From positions 1 through 35,196 of the forward strand of contig JALLAP010000259.1 of the NCBI GenBank assembly GCA_036939355.1: 35,196 nt of DNA, written 5' to 3'. The stretch's first letter is position 1, and the number at the start of each line of letters is the position of its first letter. The notes under the pieces were generated by a model. It worked only from the letters and a program-made list of their open reading frames with translations, was not told where the DNA came from and made no database searches. This document shows, in pieces, positions 1 to 9,500 of the stretch. The DNA comes from Thalassiosira profunda (Eukaryota > Bacillariophyta > Thalassiosirophyceae > Thalassiosirales > Thalassiosiraceae). A program made the position numbers and the translations under genes.

Positions 1-124
1 GCTCGCAGCGGCAGGACCACCATCGCGAGGAGACTCTCTGGGCTCAGCAAGGCCGCTGGAACAGCTTATTGGCGGGTTCAGCAGATTCGCTGACACGTCC
101 ATCACCTTCGCCCCAGCACAACAC

Positions 125-1408
125 ATGCTCTCCATGCAAAAGGTGGAAGAGGCCGACATCGACAAGCTCGCTCAGAAGGCGGCGGCGGGAGACGACGGCT
201 CGGACCTCAAGAAGAACATCATGAAGGACGGCGAAGCCTCGAAGGACGGCGCGGCCCCGGCCAAGGCCAAGTCAAAGTCGGAAGGGGACGCCAGCGCCAG
301 CTCGGACGCCCAAGAAGAACCCGCCGCTGCCGCCAAGGGCGAATCGGCCGCCGACGGCCCCGAGGCCGAGAAGACGGCCTTCCCCATCCTCCTCCACGAG
401 ATCGTCTCGGACCCCAAAACGGACGACTGCGTCCACTGGCTCGCGTGCGGGACGCGCTTCATGATCTCCGACAAGAAGAAGTTCGCGGCGGAGGTGTTGC
501 CGCGCTTCTACGGCCACGCCAAGTTCACGAGCTTCACGAGGCGGCTGAAGCGGTGGAGCTTCACGCGTGTCCCCAGCGGTCCGTTCATGGGGGCGTATTA
601 CAATCCCAACTTTCGCAAGGGCGAGCCGGAGTTGGCGGCGCGAGTGAGGTACGACCACCCCGTGCCTCTCAGTGGAGCGGCCATGGCGCTGAACAAGGCC
701 AAGCTCCAGGCCCTGGGCGGCGGCGTCGGAGGGCTCGACGCCAACGCCTTGGGCCTCGGGGGACTCCACCCCCTCATGGCCGCCCAGATGGGCCTCGGGG
801 GCCTCGCCGGCCTCCCCCAAGCGCCCGGGTCCAACCCCCAGCTCGACGCACTGTACGGAAATCTGGCCGCGACGAATCCCCAAGTCGCCCTCCAGATGGC
901 CATGGCCCAGCAGGCGATGGCCCAGCCGCAACCCGCCCAGAACCAGCAGCTCCTCGCGGCCATGTTCCTCAACAACTTGCAATCCGCCCCCAACCGCTCG
1001 GGGTCGAACCCCAGCCTCGCCGGGTCGAATCCCAACCTCCAGCAGCCCAACGCCTCGCAGCAGCCGCAGGGCCCCGGCGCCAACGCCACCTTCGCGTCCA
1101 TGGGCACCCTCGTCTCCGCGTCCCCGGCAGGATCGGGCGCGAACCTGAACGCCCACCCGCTGTTGCTCCAGCAGGCCCAGGGGGGGAACAGCATGACCAC
1201 CCTGGAAGGGAACAACCCCGGAGCCGCCCAAGCGGGGGCGGCGCCGGCGGGCATGGCCAACGCCACTATGGGGGGAATGTTCGCGGCGCCGCAGAACCCC
1301 GCCGTGATGAACGCGCTGCTGCAGCTGCAGGCACAGCAGCAAGGCGGCGCGGCGCCGGCCGAGGGAGGGGACGGGAAGGCCGGTCCGAACGAGGAGGCGA
1401 CGTGTTGA
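125..1408 (+). CDS. HSF-type DNA-binding transcription factor
   Basis: Encodes about 427 aa. Residues ~85-170 form a heat-shock-factor winged helix: it opens FPILLHEIV, has the recognition-helix stretch FTSFTRRLKRWSF and closes with GAYYNPNFRKGEPEL. This RRLKRW/GAYY variant is typical of the expanded HSF families of diatoms. The N-terminus is Lys/Glu/Ala-rich and acidic. The C-terminal ~250 residues are Gln/Asn/Pro/Gly-rich low complexity with SGSNP- and GSNPN-like repeats, and could act as a transactivation region. I see no clear HR-A/B leucine-zipper after the DBD, so trimerisation is uncertain. The role (nuclear, binding GAA-type elements) is inferred from the family. The first ATG used is at 125, with another at 134. 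The frame is open back to base 2 with no stop, so the true start or an upstream exon may lie outside the window. Confidence 0.85.
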   Translation: MLSMQKVEEADIDKLAQKAAAGDDGSDLKKNIMKDGEASKDGAAPAKAKSKSEGDASASSDAQEEPAAAAKGESAADGPEAEKTAFPILLHEIVSDPKTDDCVHWLACGTRFMISDKKKFAAEVLPRFYGHAKFTSFTRRLKRWSFTRVPSGPFMGAYYNPNFRKGEPELAARVRYDHPVPLSGAAMALNKAKLQALGGGVGGLDANALGLGGLHPLMAAQMGLGGLAGLPQAPGSNPQLDALYGNLAATNPQVALQMAMAQQAMAQPQPAQNQQLLAAMFLNNLQSAPNRSGSNPSLAGSNPNLQQPNASQQPQGPGANATFASMGTLVSASPAGSGANLNAHPLLLQQAQGGNSMTTLEGNNPGAAQAGAAPAGMANATMGGMFAAPQNPAVMNALLQLQAQQQGGAAPAEGGDGKAGPNEEATC

Positions 1409-2201
1409 GGGAGCCAATCGATGGACGCCGGATGGGATCGGACCGACTTGCGGAGCGCAGGGGTTTGGACGGCGTTGCATCACGAGATGGTTGCACGCAG
1501 AGTATGTTGTGGCCTCGCAACAATTATGGGGGGCGAGGGAAAAACGGGGGAGGGAAATATGAGAGTTTGGCCTCTCGAAAGATTCATGTTCCGCACGCTA
1601 GAAAAGAACGTTTGGGGGCTCCGCTGGACTAAAGAGACAGGGACGCAGGGGGCAGATTTAGGATGCACACTAGTTAAATACATGATAATTCACTTTTAGA
1701 GCCAAGGAATGGATCAGATTGTCCAGTGTCGACCCTCGTCCTCTTGCCTCTTTTACCTGCAACAAACAGTCGTTCAGTAGATGGATTCTGCCAACAAAGG
1801 CAAGCAATCTCCTACATGGCGTCTCAGGCAATCTGTTGCTGCTTCAAGAAAGATGCATCACCTAGTTGGGTGTGTTTGCATACCCAAAGCCCTGCCCGGT
1901 GCAAGGACGCGTGGCACATCACTGCTATGCAAAAACGCCAAGTGCATTGGATTGGATCATCCCTGCAAGCCGGGCCATCTCTTATCAATCCCTGCCCCTG
2001 CGTTCTGTCCACAAGTGCACCCGGCTGGACGCCGAGTGTTGCCGCCCGGAAACGAATTGCAACGATGCATTTCGCGGACACTCCGCAGTTGCACATCGGT
2101 CGAGGCTCTTGCAAAACGCCGAGGATGTCCTCTATCTCACTCTGGACGATGCTTTCCGGAAATTGCAATTGCATGGCATGCACCTCCCGAACGATAGCGT
2201 G
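1409..2201. other. Intergenic region between convergent HSF and DPH3
   Basis: About 790 bases between the HSF stop and the DPH3 stop, so it should hold both 3' UTRs. Several medium open frames exist on both strands, but none shows a recognisable domain or sensible composition. I see no RNA gene or clear repeat, only a few AT-richer words such as TTTGCATA and ATGCAAAAA. Confidence 0.5.
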
Positions 2202-2558
2202 CTATCGGACGGCAAGACTCTTCCCCGCAATTTTTGCGAGGCCCTCGTCAATATCCTCCTCCTCCTTCTTCTCCTCCCCTCCCTCCTCTTCCTCCTCCTC
2301 CTTTTCCGTCACGCCCCCGCCCTCCCCTCCCTCGCTCCCCTCGTCGTCGCCGTCCTCCCGCAGCGGGGGCAAATCCTCCTCGTCGTAAATAATTTCGATG
2401 CGGAGGGTGCAGCTCGGGCACGTGGCGACGTCCTCGCCGTCCCACAGGGCCTCGAGGGAGATGGAGAATTTGTCCCCACAGGGGCAGGGGTACGTGTAAG
2501 TTTGGGAGGCGGGGTCGTAGTCGAGGTCCTCGATTTCCACCTCCTCGTAGATGGACAT
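2202..2558 (-). CDS. DPH3: Diphthamide biosynthesis protein 3 (CSL zinc finger)
   Basis: Encodes 118 aa starting [15 protein letters not shown], the classic DPH3/KTI11 start. The CSL-type zinc ligands are visible as CPCGDKF and later CPSC, followed by the conserved [11 protein letters not shown]. In the family, DPH3 is the electron-donating iron/zinc protein for the radical-SAM Dph1-Dph2 step of diphthamide synthesis on elongation factor 2, and it also serves Elongator-dependent tRNA modification in the cytosol. The domain ends near residue 67. A Glu/Gly-rich acidic tail of ~50 residues follows, encoded by a CTC/CTT-rich tract at ~2245-2310, which is longer than usual (family about 80-90 aa). 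The tail could be real or could hide an unrecognised intron. It is divergent from eIF5A with 428 bases between the starts. Confidence 0.9.
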   Translation of the reverse strand: MSIYEEVEIEDLDYDPASQTYTYPCPCGDKFSISLEALWDGEDVATCPSCTLRIEIIYDEEDLPPLREDGDDEGSEGGEGGGVTEKEEEEEEGGEEKKEEEDIDEGLAKIAGKSLAVR

Positions 2559-2986
2559 GGTGCGTTGCTAGTTTTGCATTGGCTTTTGTGGGATCCGTCT
2601 GATCGATTGGTCCGACGCCGCCGAGGTTTCGTGGGTGGATCAGCGCCCGCGCGGGTGGTATCGACGGCGGGCCTGACACTGGTCCTGCTCGCGGCCTCAA
2701 GGCGCGGTGCCCCGTTTGCAATGGAGGTTGGCAGGCGAGTCGGTCGTGGGGACTTCCCAGCACTGCGCTTTGCTCTTTGTTCTTTGTGCGTGGTTGGTGG
2801 CACTTTCATTCAGTGCAGGTGCGGGGGCGAGGGACGCACGGATGGAGGGAGTTGCTGCGTTTGTGTGGCTGAGAATTCGTCTGACCGCCGCTCCGAGCTG
2901 ACGCCAAGCCAAAGCGCAAAGCGCTCCACTTTTCCCAGCCTCCATCCCGTGGCCCTCCTCCCCACTTCCCAACCCCTAAAGCAACC
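2559..2986. promoter_or_regulatory. Shared divergent 5' region of DPH3 and eIF5A
   Basis: This 428-base interval separates the DPH3 start (ATG on minus, 2558) from the eIF5A start (2987) and must hold both promoters. TTTGCAA occurs at 2715-2721. A related TTTTGCATTGG lies close to the DPH3 start. No TATA box is obvious. That it works as a bidirectional promoter is inferred from layout only. Confidence 0.5.
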
Positions 2987-3696
2987 ATGTCCGACGAAGA
3001 CTACGCCATCGAGAGCACCGACGCCGGGGCCTCGGCCACCATCCCCATGGAGGCCGGCCAGATCAAGAAGGGAGGGTAAGAAGAGCTCCGCAAAGTTTGG
3101 AGGCGACGAGGGTTGGGTGTTGGAGAGACAAGAGACAGGCATTGTTTCGGCGGTCGACAACTCGTGCCCCTGCTCCGGTCGTCAACAAAGTGGGGATATT
3201 GCAAATGAAGGGGCGCGGGGATGGCGGAGGCTTCGTCTCTGCAATGAGTGCTCTCAATCTGTATCTCTCTAACCCCCATCTCTCCTCAAATTGTGAACAC
3301 TTCAACAGCTTCATCATGATCAAGGGCAAGCCCTGCAAGGTCCTCAGCATCTCCGTCTCCAAGACCGGCAAGCACGGCCACGCCAAATGCAACTTCACCG
3401 CCACCGACATCTTCACCGGCAAGAAGCTCGAGGACATGGTCCCCTCCTCCCACGGCACGACCGTCCCCGTCGTCAACCGCAGCGACTGGGAGATCATCGA
3501 CATCGGCGAGGACGGCGAGCTCACCCTCATGGACGAGGCCGGGAACCAGAAGACCGACGTCAATCTTCCCCCCTTTCCCGAGAACATGGCCCAGGAGATT
3601 CGCGACGCGTGGGCCGACGGGGAGAACCAGGTGTCGTGCACCGTCCAGGCGGCCGTGGGGATCGAGCAGGTCGTCGCCTTCAAGAAGGAGGCTTAA
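2987..3696 (+). CDS. EIF5A: Translation factor eIF5A (hypusine-containing)
   Basis: Two exons, 2987-3075 and 3309-3696, joined at phase 2 (donor GTAAGA, acceptor TTCAACAG), give 158 aa. The N-terminus is MSDEDYAIEST...GASATIP, and the splice restores KKGGFIMIKGKPCK. The hypusine loop SKTGKHGHAKC is intact; the lysine to be modified is K51. DIFTGKKLEDMVPSSH and the C-terminal OB fold (WEIIDIGEDGELTLMDE) match the family. eIF5A relieves ribosome stalling at proline-rich stretches and aids termination, and it needs deoxyhypusine synthase and hydroxylase. The length agrees with other eukaryotic eIF5As. The start context CAACCATGTCC is good. The intron is 233 nt. A longer open frame runs through the intron but breaks the conserved N-terminus, so it was not used. 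Confidence 0.97.
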
Positions 3697-4716
3697 ATAC
3701 TTTATGAACGCTCGGCAATTTAGAGCTGGATGGTGATTGATGATGTTGTTGTGGAGTGTCAATGGGACGAGAACCAAGGGCTCGTTGGCGCAAAAAGTAC
3801 TACCAAATCTTGTGTGCGGGAAATTCCTTCTCGCACACTATATGTCACATACACAGACGTGTGCATGACACTTGTGGAGGGAGGGGGCGGTTCGGCTATG
3901 ATATGGCTGGGGAGTGGGTGCGACAAGGGTTGCTCCTTGTGCCCTCTGTTTAGCCATTGGCTTCGATCGTGTGGGGTTGGGTGCAAGGATTACGGGAAGG
4001 CAAAATGGATCCAGCTGGTTCCGCCTTGGCTTTCTAGCTACGGGTTGGTTTATGGCCTCGCTGTAACTTTTGTAGCGAAGTCTTATTCTATGTTTATCGT
4101 TCGTCCAATGCAGCACAACCGTTCTTCTGGGAGACCCGCACTTCTGATCTTCTGTCCGTCGTGAGAGGGCCCGTGTAAGGCTCCAAACCTCCGTCGCTGA
4201 ATGAGCTCTTATGATTATCGCAGGAGCCAGCAAAGACTCTCGAACACATGGATGGACTGCAAATTGCAGAGACTGGTGCTGCAGGGAAGGAGGTGCTTGT
4301 GATTGATCCTCAAATAGAGGCTGACCACTGACCAGCCAAGCAAAAGGAGAGGAGAAAAGGCACGATACGTACGGATCCGTACAACTTACGTAGATAATCC
4401 GAAACTTGCAACTCAGCAACTGCAGCTTGCAGCCATTGTACAATATGTAGAGCCTGCAGCCTCTTGCAGCAACCAGAGTGGCAGCACAGCGGCTGGGCGC
4501 GCCGCGTGTGGCATGGAGGAGGGGGGCAATTGACACCACCAACAGGGACGAACAGAGGCTCTGGGGGTGGAGGCGGAATGGCGTAGGCGGCGCGTCGCTG
4601 CTTACGATACTGACTTGCAAAAAACTTTGGTGCACCCACTCGGCGCTGGCCGATGGCGGCCTGGGGGGCGCAAAGGCCACGAAATACGAACAGCCATCAG
4701 AAGGCAGAAAGTGGAG
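3697..4716. other. Intergenic region, eIF5A 3' side to SET gene 5' side
   Basis: About 1 kb with no gene I can support. Composition is closer to neutral than in the flanking genes. Open frames on both strands (up to ~280 aa on minus) have no domains and odd composition. Two TACGTA palindromes (4366-4371 and 4387-4392) lie about 330-350 bases before the SET-gene start, with a GGATCC palindrome between them. Confidence 0.4.
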
Positions 4717-6195
4717 ATGCAGACGCTAAGACGCGGCGCAGGCGTAGGCCGGGTGGCGTTGATTGCAGCCACCACCCTCGCGTCCTCCACATCGGCATGC
4801 GATCTATTCCTGGGTCCTTCGCCCATCAAAAGTGCCGAGGAGCAAGGCTTTGGCCTCGGCATCTTCACGGGCGTGGACATCGAGGAGGGCGCCACCATCC
4901 CGTTGGACGAAGTGTTGATCCCCTTTTGCGATTCGGCGACCATCGACGAGACCCATCCACCGCTGAGAGAATATCTGTGGCCGGGATCGGCGCTGCCAGA
5001 GGTGGCCGTCGTGTGCTCCGACGATCGAGACGCACTCTGGTTCTCTCCCGGCATTGCGGCAATTGCAGCGTGCACTTCCAACAATTTCAATCTACATTTA
5101 TCCGGATCGGGGATCTTTGCCGGCGTCTCGCGGCGCAATGTGGTAGAGGACGAGGATGCACCGCCACGTACGTCGCCCAAGGCAGGATCGTACTCTTACC
5201 AGCACAATCTGTCCTTTATGGCAGCACGCGATATCAGGGCAGGAGAGGAGCTGACGATCCAATGCACTGACGACGACTTTGATGCGAGCAGCGTGCATCA
5301 GTGGACGACCAACAAATTTCACAGGAAGCAATCCACGTGTCTGGACAACGTGAGGAGCGGTCCATCTCCAGAAGTTGGAGGGAAGGGACTGTTTGCAGTG
5401 CAGCCAGTGTCGAAATGGGGAACTATTATCTCCTCTCCCGTGGTACCTGTCCATAGAAAGGAGATGTTCGGCGATGGAACGGGCGCCACTGCTCCGACGG
5501 GGGTCAACTCGTATCAATTGCTGCTCAATTATGCATTGGGCCACCCGGAGTCGGATCTGTTGCTGCTGCCCTACGGGCCGCTCGTTGGCTACATCAACCA
5601 CCCGCCGCCCGGAAAGGAGGCCAACGCTGCTATCAGATGGCATGAGGTGCATCCTGCTGATAAAATGGTCTCGCGGCGACAGCAGTACCATCACACCGAA
5701 CTCTTCTATCTGTCTACCGATGAAGTGGCACGAACTCATGGAAAGGGGTTGATGATAGACATTGTCGCGCTCGAGAACATGAATAGCGGCCAAGAGATCT
5801 ACATAAACTACGGCGAAGCGTGGACGAAGGCGTGGGAAACGCACGTAACGAGATGGAAGGAGCCGTCGGGAGCAGCGACGCATCTCTCGGCGGACAAGTG
5901 GTTCCACGCAAACCACATGGACGGAGCGCCGATGAAGACAGTCGAGGAACTGAAAGACGATCCCTACCCCAACAACTTACAGACAACTCAAAGCGATGCG
6001 GCTCTTTTTGTCGCTTATTTCAGGGAACGCGTTCAGCACGTTGGGGTTGACAACTCCGTCGTAGAGCACATACATAGGGATCAAGAAGCAACACTCGACA
6101 CCGTGCCTCTCGAGCCGCCCCACATGTTCGGCGAGGGCATATCCCACTATTACGTGTGGAGAAACGGGCAGCAGGAGCACCGCTTAATCCAGTAA
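4717..6195 (+). CDS. Signal-peptide protein with two SET-like halves
   Basis: Encodes 492 aa from the ATG at 4717. The frame is open further upstream but has no good ATG there. Residues 1-28 look like a signal peptide: basic start, then VALIAATTLASSTSA. The first half (~44-188) reads GFGLGIFTGVDIEEG ... NNFNLH ... AARDIRAGEELTIQC, and the second (~220-370) reads VGGKGLFAVQPVSKWGTI ... YINHPPPG ... NMNSGQEIYINYGEAW. Both follow the SET plan of a GxG entry strand, an N-H region and a GEE/GQE-(I)-xxx-Y/C ending. The second half keeps NH and the final tyrosine, so it could bind SAM. The first half lacks both and may be a decayed duplicate. Substrate and location are unknown. A signal peptide is odd for a histone methyltransferase and suggests a secretory or plastid-routed target. 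Single exon. Confidence 0.7.
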   Translation: MQTLRRGAGVGRVALIAATTLASSTSACDLFLGPSPIKSAEEQGFGLGIFTGVDIEEGATIPLDEVLIPFCDSATIDETHPPLREYLWPGSALPEVAVVCSDDRDALWFSPGIAAIAACTSNNFNLHLSGSGIFAGVSRRNVVEDEDAPPRTSPKAGSYSYQHNLSFMAARDIRAGEELTIQCTDDDFDASSVHQWTTNKFHRKQSTCLDNVRSGPSPEVGGKGLFAVQPVSKWGTIISSPVVPVHRKEMFGDGTGATAPTGVNSYQLLLNYALGHPESDLLLLPYGPLVGYINHPPPGKEANAAIRWHEVHPADKMVSRRQQYHHTELFYLSTDEVARTHGKGLMIDIVALENMNSGQEIYINYGEAWTKAWETHVTRWKEPSGAATHLSADKWFHANHMDGAPMKTVEELKDDPYPNNLQTTQSDAALFVAYFRERVQHVGVDNSVVEHIHRDQEATLDTVPLEPPHMFGEGISHYYVWRNGQQEHRLIQ

Positions 6196-6326
6196 CTTCA
6201 GCTTCAATAGAATGATTAACTACCAACGAGTAGTCTTCATTGTGTGTCCAATCGTACTGCAGCAAACGCATTATTGGTGGAGTTCAAGGGAGGCAATGGC
6301 CAGGTCGGACCGCAGATCATCCAAAT

Positions 6327-6576
6327 TCACCCCCACCCTTTTATTCAACCAGTCACCTCCTGAATCAATCCACCTGAGACCTCTTCGATGTGTTGAGTTC
6401 ATCGGAGGGGTTGCGGGCAAAGGTTGTTGCCTGGTGTCCGCTTTTTGCTGGCCATTTTGGCGGGAGAGGTGGTATTGATTCCTACGTAGTACGCACAGGC
6501 GAAGTTGGCACCTGAAGAGGAAAGAGGGGCAGGATTCTCAGCGTCGACCTCCCACAAAGCAATCTTTTGGCAAGCA
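6327..6576 (+). repeat. Conserved 5' noncoding tract, copy 1
   Basis: Begins CATCCAAATTCACCCCCACC and runs to the ATG at 6577. It is closely similar, with few substitutions in its first ~90 bases, to the tract at 12529-12807. Both contain CCTTTTATTCAACCAGTCAC, a GAGACCTCTT element, a TGGTATT-ATTCCTACGTA block and a GAAGAGGAAAGAG block before the start codon. This is duplicated promoter and 5' UTR sequence that travels with the N-terminal coding exon of the two F-box-like paralogs. Confidence 0.85.
6455..6465 (+). promoter_or_regulatory. E2F-consensus-like site upstream of F-box/TPR gene
   Basis: TTTTGGCGGGA matches the E2F consensus TTTSSCGS with the classical GGGA extension, 112 bases before the start at 6577. 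The paralogous tract at 12529-12807 lacks it. Function is inferred from sequence only; an E2F gene lies in the same window. Confidence 0.35.
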
Positions 6577-9500
6577 ATGGAGGAGCACACGCCGACCATG
6601 TGCCGGTCCGACGCCGACTCGTCCGACCCGCCTGGCGCGATGGATTTGCAATCGAGCAAGTTCAACACTGGCGGCCGCTCGGAGGCATTGCCGGCGGGCC
6701 AGCCCGCTGCCTCCACTGGCCCGACAAGCTCATGGTCCACTGCCAATGACCGCCCCCCCTGCTGGGCCAATGGCCGTGGCCCCGAGGTCGGGCGCGATGC
6801 ATTTCCCGTCGCCCTCGACGGCGTCAATTATCCCGACCTCGCATCAGATGCACCGGCCCCTCTCGTTGCGGCCGCCCGGCCCGAGCGCGAAGAGGGAGTT
6901 GCCCACGCCTCCGGCACGGCCAACTCCGCGCCCTGCTCCAATGACGAGGATGTCAATGGATATTACGCGCTGCCGGGATATGACAATTGGTGGGAGCCGC
7001 TCAAGTCCGTCGAGGGGGGCGGCGGTGCAAACGCGCAGACGCCCACGAGCAGCCGCCCGCCCTCTCCCCCCACTGGTGCAGGACGGGGCGGGGACGCGAT
7101 GGGTGTGGGGGAGGACGGGATGGAGGAGGACGGGGATGATCTCCCCTTCGAAATGGTGGCGGCCATAGCAGCGAGGTCGCTTGCGCGCATCGAGGCCTCC
7201 CCGTACGTCCTGTCGTTGAAGAGGTATAACGAGGCATGGGAGGTGTACAAGACGATGAGAGGTCGCCGAAAGAAGGAAGCCTACAGGCTCACGGTCTTGA
7301 TCCCTCTGAGGGAACACAACCGGAGGGAATGCGCGGCAGTCCACGAGCTGGCTGATTTGATGGAGGCTATCGAACGCGATCGCGCGCAAACGAGGGGAGA
7401 CGCACACGATGCCCAGCTCGAGCTCGATGCCCAGCTCGAGCTGGAGGGACACATCGGGGGAGATGCGCCGGGGCTCCAGCAGGACGGCTTGGAGTTGTAC
7501 GCGGGGGACGTGGCTGGGGACGTGGAGGGAATGGCAGAGGAAGGGTGGAAGGAGGCCGGCATGCCGGGGGGCTCGCCCAACAAAGAGGGAATGGACGCGC
7601 CGGGGGCGGTGCGCGGGGACAAGCACGAGCGCACGTGCGAGGCCGACATGGGGATGGGCACGGAGGATACCAGCGACGTGCGGGCGGAGGGCTCGTTCAA
7701 CCGGGACCACGTCGAGATGCCCGCGCCGGGGGACTCGTCCATCGTGGTGGAGGGGACGTTGGACATGGACGAGGATGACGAGCAGATGAGCGAGGACCTG
7801 CTCGCGGATACCAGCGACGACGACGACGAGGAGGAGGACTCCCCCCCGGGCGAGGCGGAGCACGGCCCGGACGAGGCAGGGATGGGGTTGCTCGCGAGCG
7901 AAGATACCAACGGGGAAGAGGCCGACGACGGGGCGCCGCTGGGTGCAGCGCCAACAGCGGCCACTATTGGATTTGGACTCAACGGTGGTCCTCTCCAAAG
8001 GGTGAAGAGGCGCCGGCAAAAGCAGCAAGGAAGGGGATCGGGGTGTAAACGAAGACACGATGACCCGGAGATTCGTCGCCTTGAACAGCTCCAGGAAGAG
8101 ATGCACGAATTGCAGCAGAACTCACGCAGTAGAGAGGAGGAATTGGATCTATCCTCTGACGACGAGGACGAGGCCAACGACGTGTCGAAGGGCAAGACGA
8201 GCGTCGATGGGGAGCACGAGCCTGAGCAAGGGGAGAGGGGGCACGAGTTGGAGTTGGACTGCGAGGAGCTCGAGGAGGCGAACGCGTTCGGCGCCGGGCC
8301 CGGCGACCAGATGAGCGTGGACCTGCTCGAGCAGCCGTCCGCTGACGCCGGTGGCGCGGGGTGTGGTCACAGCGCCAACGAGGTGATTGAGCTGCTGGAC
8401 AGCGACGACGACGACGAAGATATCGGTTTTGCAGACGAAGACGATATCGTTCTTGCGGTGAGTTACTTTGATGGAATTGATCGGAACAATGTCACCGCCA
8501 CATTCTAACATCTGCACCTCCCTTCCTTCAGAATCTACCCGATGTATGCATTCGGATGGTGGCCTCATTCGCCGACCGTGATGATATGCCCAATCTCCGC
8601 CTCTCCTCCAAGATCTTCAATGTCGCCATCAGCGGAGCTGCGGAGGAGATGGCGGCTTGTGCACTCAGTCACATGACGAAGGAGGTGAGTGAACGTGTAG
8701 ATACTGCCTTCCCTTTGCTGTTTCCATTCTCATTCGGCCATTGATTTGCATCGACGCAACCACCCACAGGAATGGAGCCGGGCCCGCGACACCTACACAG
8801 AGGCTTTCCACCTCTCGCTTTCCGACCGCCACTCCTCCCAGATCCTCGCCGATCGATCGGTATCCCATCTCAAACTCAAGCGCTGCAAAGAGGCCTTGGC
8901 CGATGCAAACGAGGCCGTTCGTCTTGATCGCACTTCCAACCATGCCAGGCACATCTTGGACCAAGTCGCGTACGCAGAACAATGCATTCGCGACGCCACT
9001 ACTGCCACGCAACTCGCGCCGCCCAGCGACGTCGACAGCGATTCGAGCTTGCAGACCGGGAAGGGGGGAGAGGAAGAGGAGGATGACGAAACGGTGGAAG
9101 ATTCCGGAGGGGATGGAGCCGCCCCGTCCAACGTTTGGAACTATCGGCGGGACATCCGCGGCGACAGTCGGGGGAAGTTACAGCTTCAAGTCGCCGCCTT
9201 GCAACTGGTCCGATGCAGGGTCGACAACCGGACTGCCGTACTTGGCGACGACTCGGGGGAGACAATCACGAACGCGCAGGCAAACGATTACAACGGCTTG
9301 TGCTACCACTCTCTTCGGGCTTTGCCCAGGATTCTCCAACATGTGCAAGAGGGCCGTCTGGTTGACACTCTGCAGGTCGACGGTCGTGAAGAATTGAGCG
9401 CCGAGGAGAGGCTCGTAGGTGCGATGGTCTTCAGCAACTTTGTGTTTAGTCCTAACGGAGAGCAATCGACAACGGTTGGGGGACAGGATGGAGGTACAGC

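Noticed and set aside
272..1483. 403-codon open frame antisense to the HSF gene, and a 395-codon overlapping frame on plus
   Set aside because: Arg/Gly/Leu-rich translations mirrored from the GC-rich HSF coding strand, with no domain. The HSF frame has a clear DNA-binding domain.
1726..2388. 220-codon plus frame between HSF and DPH3
   Set aside because: It runs antisense into DPH3, where its Ser/Pro tract is the complement of the acidic tail, and has no recognisable features.
3838..4680. 280-codon minus frame in the gap before the SET gene
   Set aside because: No domain, irregular composition and no supported neighbours or splice partners.
6844..8106. 420-codon minus-strand open frame antisense to the F-box/TPR gene
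   Set aside because: Composition is the complement of the acidic repeats, it has no domain, and it ends inside the sense exon. It is a shadow frame.
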